Part shown: one piece after another, positions 57,428-64,000 of the stretch
Layout: each line of letters starts with the position of its first letter
Position numbering within the stretch: position 1 is the stretch's first letter
Source: Cladorhizidae sp. MBARI D1340-BT2
Lineage: Eukaryota; Porifera; Demospongiae; Poecilosclerida; Cladorhizidae
Direction of reading: 5' to 3'
NCBI GenBank assembly: GCA_028752905.1
Contig: JAQNBH010000011.1
Location: 22,786,341 to 22,850,340, forward strand
DNA length: 64,000 nucleotides
Position numbers and translations under genes: made by a program
Notes under the pieces: generated by a model
Told to the model about the DNA's origin: nothing
Database searches by the model: none
The model's input: the letters and a program-made list of their open reading frames with translations, nothing else

Positions 57428-57600
57428 TGGAATGCTAAGGCTCACGTTAGCATGTTATATAGCTAGCTATCCACCATGTGCCAGTACACGTACCTAGCAC
57501 ATGCACCAGTTGTAAAATATCAATAATAATACATGTACCAAAAAAATGGACAATCCAAAAAAATTGTATAATAAACAAGTAAATTAAACAATTACATATA

Positions 57601-57934
<334 letters not shown>

Positions 57935-58022
57935 GCTGCAGTGCTTGGATCCAGCTCAGTACCTGATGATCATTATTTCTTAAATTAAATGGTATTCTCT
58001 ATCTATATGCATGATTAATTAA

Positions 58023-58170
<148 letters not shown>

Positions 58171-58196
58171 TATGTATGATTTTTATTGTTTGAAAT

Positions 58197-58472
<276 letters not shown>

Positions 58473-58475
58473 ATA

Positions 58476-58621
58476 TTGGCCGCCGACTAGCCAGGATTAT
58501 GGGTCAGGAGAGTTGTACCACCTTCCTCATACAAAGGCTCTCTGTTGCTGTACAACGTGGTAATGCGGCCTCAGTGTTGGGATCGGCTGATATGTTAACC
58601 GTTACTGACTTCTTCAACTAA
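58476..58621 (+). pseudogene. Short C-terminal peptide resembling a retroelement ORF tail
   Basis: The frame reads DIGRRLARIMGQESCTTFLI and then QRLSVAVQRGNAASVLGSAD, ending in a stop at 58621. The FL.QR.S.A.QRGNA..VLG pattern is one I associate with the C-terminal tail of invertebrate non-LTR retrotransposon proteins. If so, the neighbouring AAT repeat replaced everything upstream. The assignment is weak and rests on memory of the motif. Confidence 0.35.
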
Positions 58622-58704
58622 TATCATTACTTCAACTTATATAATTTAATTGTATAACTATCAATTGATTATTAAATAGTTATTGCAATAAAATTTTTTT
58701 AATA

Positions 58705-58835
<131 letters not shown>

Positions 58836-61078
58836 CATGCTTCAGTATCGCAAACAGTTCCATAATATTGAAAGGGAAGCTTATTTGCCATTTTGACAAG
58901 ATTGAGCGATTTCAGACAGTTTTTAATGGAGAAAATTTCTCACCAAAAGACATTTACTGTCGTTTAAAGAGTAGAAACAGTTCCTGTTGAAAAGGAAGCC
59001 ATTTTGACAAGAATGAGACAGTTTTTCCTCAAAACGCTCAAAAGAATCCCAATTGGAGACAAATAGAGCTTTCGGTTATAAAGGGGAGATTTCTCACCAA
59101 AAGACATTTTATCATTTAATGTTCAAATGGAAGCTAATTGCCCATTTATACAAGAATGAGTGATTTCAGACACTTCCCAAATGGAGTAAAATAGAGCTTC
59201 TATTGATAGATTTGTCACAAAAATACGTTTTCTGACATTTTAAGAGTAAAAACAGTTCCATGATGTTGAAAAGGAAGCTAATTTGCCATTTTGAGCGATT
59301 TCAAACAGTTTTTCCTCAAACGCTCCCAATTGGAACAAAATGGAGCTTCTTTCTGGTTAAAATCGGAAGATTTCTCACCAAAAGACCTTTCCTGTCGTTT
59401 AAAGAGTAGAAACAGTTCTATAATGTTGAACAGGAAGCTAATGTGCCCATTTTGACATTAATGAAACAGTTATTCCTCAAAACCCTCCAAATAGAGCTGC
59501 TTTCAGTTAAAAAGATGATATTTCTCACCAAAAGTCGTTTTCTGTCATTTAAAGAGTAGAAACAGTTCCATAATGTTGAAAAGTAAGCTAAATTGAGTGA
59601 TTTCATAGTTTTTTCACAAAATTCATTAAAAAAGAGGCAAAATAGATCTTTCGGTTAAAAAGGGCAGAAACCAAAATATGTTTTTTGTCATTTAAGGCGT
59701 AGAAACAGTTCATAAATGTTGAAAAGGGAACTAATTTGTCCATTTTGAAAAGTTTGAGCAATTTAAGACAGTTTTTACTCAAAATCCTCCTATTGGAGAG
59801 CTTATTTCGGTTAAAAATCTGAAATTTGACTTTTTCTGTCGTTTAAAGTAGACTTGTTTCAGTTAAAAATGGAAGATTTCTTATCAAAAGACGTTTTCTG
59901 ACAAGATGAGTAGAAATAGTTCCATAATGTTGAAAATGAAACTAATTTCCCATTTTGAGCGATTTCAGACAGTTTTTCCTCAAAACGCTCCCAATTGGGT
60001 CAAAATAGAGTTAAAATCGGAAGATTTCTCACCAAAAGACGTTTACTGTCGTTTAAAGAGTAGAATCAGTTCTATAATGTTGAAATGGAAGATAATGTGT
60101 CCATTTGGACAAGAATGAGCGATTTCAGAGTTTTTTCCTCCAAAAGCTCAAAAACATCCCAAATTGAGTAAAATAGAGCTTCTTTGGGTTAAAAAGACAT
60201 TTTCTGTCATTTCAAGAGTAGAAACAGTTCCATAATGTTGAAAGGGAAGCTTATTTGCCATTTTGGCAAGATTGAGCGATTTCAGACCGTTTTTCCTCAA
60301 AACGCAATAAACATCCTAATTGTGAGCTTTTGGTGAGATTTCTCACCAAAACACATTTACTGTCGTTTAAAAAGTAGAAACAGTTCAATATTGCTGAAAA
60401 GAAAGCTGTGCCCATTTTGACAAGAATGAGAGTTTTTCCTCAAAACGCTCAAAAAAAGTCCCAATTGAGACAAATAGAGCTTCTTTCGATTAAAAAGGAG
60501 AGATTTCTTTCCAAAAGACATTTTCTTTCATTTAAAAAATAGAAACAGTTCCCTAATGTTCAAATGGAAGCTAATTGCAAAAATTAGTGATTTCAGACTG
60601 TTTTTCTTTAAAACGCTAAAAAAACGTCCCAAATGCAGTAAATAGAGGTACCAAAAATATGTTTTCTGACATTTTAAGAGTACAGTTCCATAATGTTGGC
60701 TAATTTGCCATTATTCAAAATACTATAAAAAACGTCACTATTGTAAGCTTCTTTCAATTAAAAAGTGTAGATTTGTCACCAAAAGACGTTTCCTGTCATT
60801 TAAATGGTACAAATAATTCAATAACGTTGAAAAGGAAGCTAAATAGCCATTTTGAGCGACTTCAGACAGTTTTTCCTCAAAATGCTCAAAAACGTACCAA
60901 TTGGAGCAAAATACGGTTAAAAAGGGGAGATTCACCAAAAGACGTTTTCTCTAGTTTAAAGTGTAGAAACAGTTCCATAATGTTGAAAAGGAAGCTAGTT
61001 TTCCCATTTTTGAAAAGATTGAGACAGTTTTTTCTCAAAATACTCAAAAACATCCCAAAATAGAGAACATTTATCATT
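58836..61078 (+). repeat. 180-bp satellite, block 2a
   Basis: The same monomer family and orientation as 29904-34290, with the same conserved words and similar internal deletions. The two blocks are 24 kb apart, with transposons and other repeats between them. Confidence 0.85.
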
Positions 61079-61160
61079 TTAACGCTTTAGGGCCGATAAT
61101 TGAAATAACGCCGCGCAAGCGTCTGCCGGAATTAATTGAGTAATTCGTTTTATTAGCCCG

Positions 61161-61805
61161 AGAGAAAAACACCTTGGGCTCTTGAAGTTCATGGGACAGC
61201 TTCTTCGCTTCAGGACTCAATCAGGTTAGCGTGTTGATAGCTTACATGGCCCTTGAAGTCATGGGACAGCTTCTTCGCTTCAGGGCTCAACTAGGTTAGC
61301 GTGTTGCTAGCTTACCTGGCTACTTCTAAACAAAGCACACTAAGTTTTTTTGCTTTTAGCGATCTCTGCGGTCTGTTGGCTTCGAAATCTTTTTACTATA
61401 GAGCTAGAGCTGCCATTATGCCATGGTAGTAGTTTCATCCACGTAAATAGTTTCAAAAAGGTAAGCTAGATAATTGATTGAGTATATAATTAGTAGTAAT
61501 TAGTTTTAGTCGCGCGAGAGAAAAACACCGTGGGCACTTGAAGTCATGGGACAGCTTCTTCGCTTCAGGACTCAACCAGGTTAGCGTGTTGATAGCTTAC
61601 ATGGCCCTTGAAGTCATGGAACAGCTTCTTCGCTTCTGGGCTCAACTAGGTTAGCGTGTAGCTAGTTTACCTGGCTAATTCTAAAGAAAGCATACTGTTT
61701 GTTTTGCTTTTAGCGATGTCTGTCGGCTTCGAGATCTTCTTACTATAGAGCTGCCATGATGCCATGCTACGTAGTTTCATGACGCAAATAGTTCCAAAAA
61801 AGTAA
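61161..61805 (+). repeat. Direct duplication inside the TTAA element
   Basis: Two copies (about 61161-61460 and 61518-61805) share GAGAAAAACACC, TTGAAGT(T)CATGGGACAGC and TTCTTCGCTTCAGG. Each copy itself contains a doubled GTCATGGGACAGCTTCTTCG segment. Confidence 0.8.
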
Positions 61806-62150
61806 GCGTGAAGCTTACCTCCGATCAGTATTTTTGTTGTCAGTACTCTGTTCACATTCAAAGGAAAGGACATGATGTTACCAATATTTTCAGGACAAGA
61901 CACATGGATATAAGACACATGGATATACTGATAAGTTGCTGAGATATTGAATGTCAATAATATATTGTTTTGCTAGGTAGAAGTAAGTTGAGCATGAAAC
62001 ATAATCATATATATAGCTAGCTATTATTATTGAATGTGAGAAATAGTGTGCCAGCTTGTAGCAGTCCTCTTTTAGGCATAGATGTGGCTTCCGAGGACAG
62101 GCATTGCATACCCATACGCTCTGTCGGGAGGGCACACATTTTTGGGGGCA

Positions 62151-62819
62151 CTAGATGCATCTCCTAGATATATTGCCTCTTGCAGGAAAGTGGTCTAGTC
62201 GAGGAAGTGTTGGTGGTAATAGTTCTGTGACAGAGCTACTTGGCCTCTGAGAAGAGAGCAGTGGCTGGTTGGTCGACTGAGAGAGTGGTTGTGGTGGATT
62301 TGGTGGCAAGGGTAGGGTTTGTTGAGATATGTGTTGTGGTTGAGGTGTGTTGGTTGACGACTGAGATGGTTGTATAGTTGGTGCTATAAGTACATGTATA
62401 GCACTGCTGAAGAACATCTATAGTGTATTGACATTGTTATGTATTGACATGGTTATGTTAAATGTTTGTTGTTGTTGTTTCACCCACCTGTAGAAAATGT
62501 AAATCCTGGACTGAGCTGTGTACCAGTATCATTCTGACCTATAGCTGGTGGAGGTGAAGCTCACTCCTCTGAAAATATTTATTTTTGTAAATATAATCAT
62601 TGAATCATAAAGAAACCATTGATGTTGGGGTGAAGTTCTGAATCACTTGATCACTTGCTGGAGGAGGTACAATATTTAAAAAAAACATTACCATTGTCTT
62701 CCATAACTTCAAGGTCATCATCACTTCCTTCTGCTATGTATTCAATGTTGCTGTTGTCATAACCAGAAAAAAAGTCTACAACACACTCTAGAGAAAATCT
62801 TTTTGCCATTATCACTTGT
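62151..62819 (-). pseudogene. piggyBac transposase exon 1 and Pro-rich segment
   Basis: Exon 1 (62819-62692) starts MAKRFSLECVVDFFSGYDNS, is acidic at its end (EGSDDDLEVMEDN), and ends at a GTAATG donor. A Pro/Ser/Thr/Gln-rich frame follows at 62417-62151 (STNTPQPQHISQQTLPLPPN). The same arrangement, starting MAKR with an acidic end and then a TTPQPQ-rich exon, is seen in the 36060-39722 element, so this is an internal-deletion derivative of a related piggyBac lineage. Nothing of the catalytic core is left. Confidence 0.6.
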
Positions 62820-62990
62820 GGGCAGAGCAGCTACAAGTAAACACAGCTGCAAAATATTAGATTACGCAATGGCCATGTAAATATAGCGGCGCTAAAGTGA
62901 TTAGTGTTTCTCCGTGACAAAAGTCGCTATCGTCGTTATGGACAATTAAAATGTGCGCGTGAAAAGTCGCTATCGGCCCTAAAGAGTTAA

Positions 62991-63827
62991 GAGTAGGAAC
63001 ATGTTGAAATGGAAGCTAATTGCTCATTTTTACAAGAATGAGCGATTCGAGACAATTTTCCCTCTAAATGCTCAAAAACGTCCAATTTTGGGAGCTTTTT
63101 TCGGTTAAAACGGCAGATTTCTCACCAAAAGACCTTTTCTGTCGTTTAAAGAGTAGAAACAGTTCCATAATGCTAAAAAGTTACATATGTGCACATTTTT
63201 AGACAGTTTTTCCTTAAAACGATTAAAATAGAGCGTCTATCAGTTGAAAGGGAGAGATTTCTTACCAAAAGACGTTTTCTGACACTATAAGAGTAGAAAC
63301 AGTTCCATAATGGCTAATTTGCGATTTCAGACATTTTCCCCTCAAAACACTCAAAAACATCCAATTGGGAGGTTAAAAACGGAAGATTTCTCACTAAAGA
63401 GTAGAATCAGTTCTATAATTTTGAAAAGGAAGCTAATGTGCCCATTTTGACAAGAATGAGCGAAATACATTCCTATTGGAGCAAAATAGAGCTGCTTTTC
63501 GTTATAAAGGTGATATTTCTCACCAAAATATGTTTTCTGTCATTTAAAGAGTAAAACAGTTCCATTTTGACGAGATTTAGGGATTTAGACGGTTTTTCTT
63601 CAAAACGCTCTAAAACGTTCCAATTGAGCAAAACAGTCTTACATTTATAACAAAACACATTTACTATCATTTAAATAGGTAGAAACAGTCCATAATTTTT
63701 AAAAGGAAGCTAGTGTCCATTTTGACGAGAATAAGTTTTTTTCTCAAAATTCTCACCTATTGTAGCAAAAAAGAGCTTCATTCGGTTAAAAAGTGGAGAT
63801 TTCTCACTAAAAGACGTTTCCTGTCAT
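62991..63827 (+). repeat. 180-bp satellite, block 2b
   Basis: Continuation of the satellite after the TTAA element, up to the next TTAA insertion. Confidence 0.85.
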
Positions 63828-64000
63828 TTAACCCTTTAAATACGCCGGGGGGTCAAAATGACCCGGAAAAATGGTCACGCTTCTAAGCATGCGCAGCCAA
63901 AGTCGGGTAAGTTCAATCATTGCGCACTAAGCATTATTGGATAGTGTGCTTTTAAAGGAATCGAATGAACTATAGAAGTGTATAGGTTTCGATCGGGTTT
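63828..64000 (+). mobile_element. Left end of another TTAA element (runs off window)
   Basis: The satellite is interrupted at its CATTTAA word by TTAACCCTTTAAATACG, a piggyBac-style terminus. It is followed by a small hairpin sequence (GGGTCAAAATGACCC, 63852-63866). The right end lies outside the window, so identification rests on the TTAACCCTTT start and the break in the satellite. Confidence 0.6.

Larger units (their letters stand above)
61079..62990 (-). mobile_element. piggyBac-derived element, 1.9 kb, internally deleted
   Basis: TTAA copies lie at 61079-61082 and 62987-62990. The inverted repeats are TTAACGCTTTAGGGCCGATA and, on the right complement, TTAACTCTTTAGGGCCGATA. It sits at the TTAA in the satellite word TTTAAGAGTAGGAAC. 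Internally, 61161-61460 and 61518-61805 are two copies of one direct repeat, and a minus-strand first exon survives at the right side. The catalytic domain is absent, so the element was non-autonomous. Confidence 0.8.

Overview
The window looks like gene-poor, repeat-dominated DNA from an invertebrate animal. I infer a non-vertebrate metazoan, perhaps a sponge or cnidarian: the transposon families (piggyBac, pogo, Tc1/mariner, hAT, Gmr1-like Ty3/gypsy, LINE, Penelope-like) occur together in such genomes, introns with GT..AG borders are visible in transposase genes, and tandem repeats are very abundant. I found no convincing host gene, tRNA or rRNA. Nearly every protein-like stretch belongs to a mobile element, and most are broken.

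Layout. 1-1615: 3' end of a piggyBac element. 2064-4011: decayed minus-strand ORFs with a PIN/exonuclease-like motif, split by a 427-bp pogo MITE (2970-3396). 5165-5660: a dispersed repeat with a second, inverted copy near 55000. 6070-8720: a Ty3/gypsy element of the Gmr1 type (SCAN-like Gag, protease, then integrase with no reverse transcriptase between). 8806-12147: a large inverted repeat with 1.5-kb arms made of LINE and pogo debris. 12148-29903: a 17.8-kb array of a 24-bp minisatellite with kilobase-scale higher-order units and an orientation switch near 28075. 29904-34290: a second satellite of about 180 bp per monomer, split by a piggyBac-type element. 36060-39722: a complete-length but broken piggyBac element; 40274-41655: another piggyBac fragment; 42131-42515: a hAT fragment that runs directly into a 54-bp (TA)n-containing satellite. 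That satellite (42508-44006 and 50039-50643) is split by a 6-kb transposon with identical 35-bp terminal inverted repeats, a three-exon gene of the DUF7869-like type, and a Tc1/mariner element nested inside it. 50644-53341: a 34-bp minisatellite and a terminus related to the 6-kb transposon. 53780-57290: a minus-strand Gmr1-like pol fragment (integrase upstream of reverse transcriptase), broken by a repeat insertion, abutting a piggyBac N-terminal fragment. 57380-58835: a degenerate hammerhead-like motif and long trinucleotide microsatellites. 58836-64000: the 180-bp satellite again, split by two further TTAA-flanked elements.

The parts do not form a host pathway; they are layers of insertions. 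Clear nesting orders can be read (Tc1 in the DUF7869-type element in the hAT-abutting satellite; three different piggyBac-type elements in TTAA sites of the 180-bp satellite). The strongest candidates for something little described are the 44007-50038 transposon, the SCAN-Gag Gmr1-like element, and the origin and organisation of the satellites.
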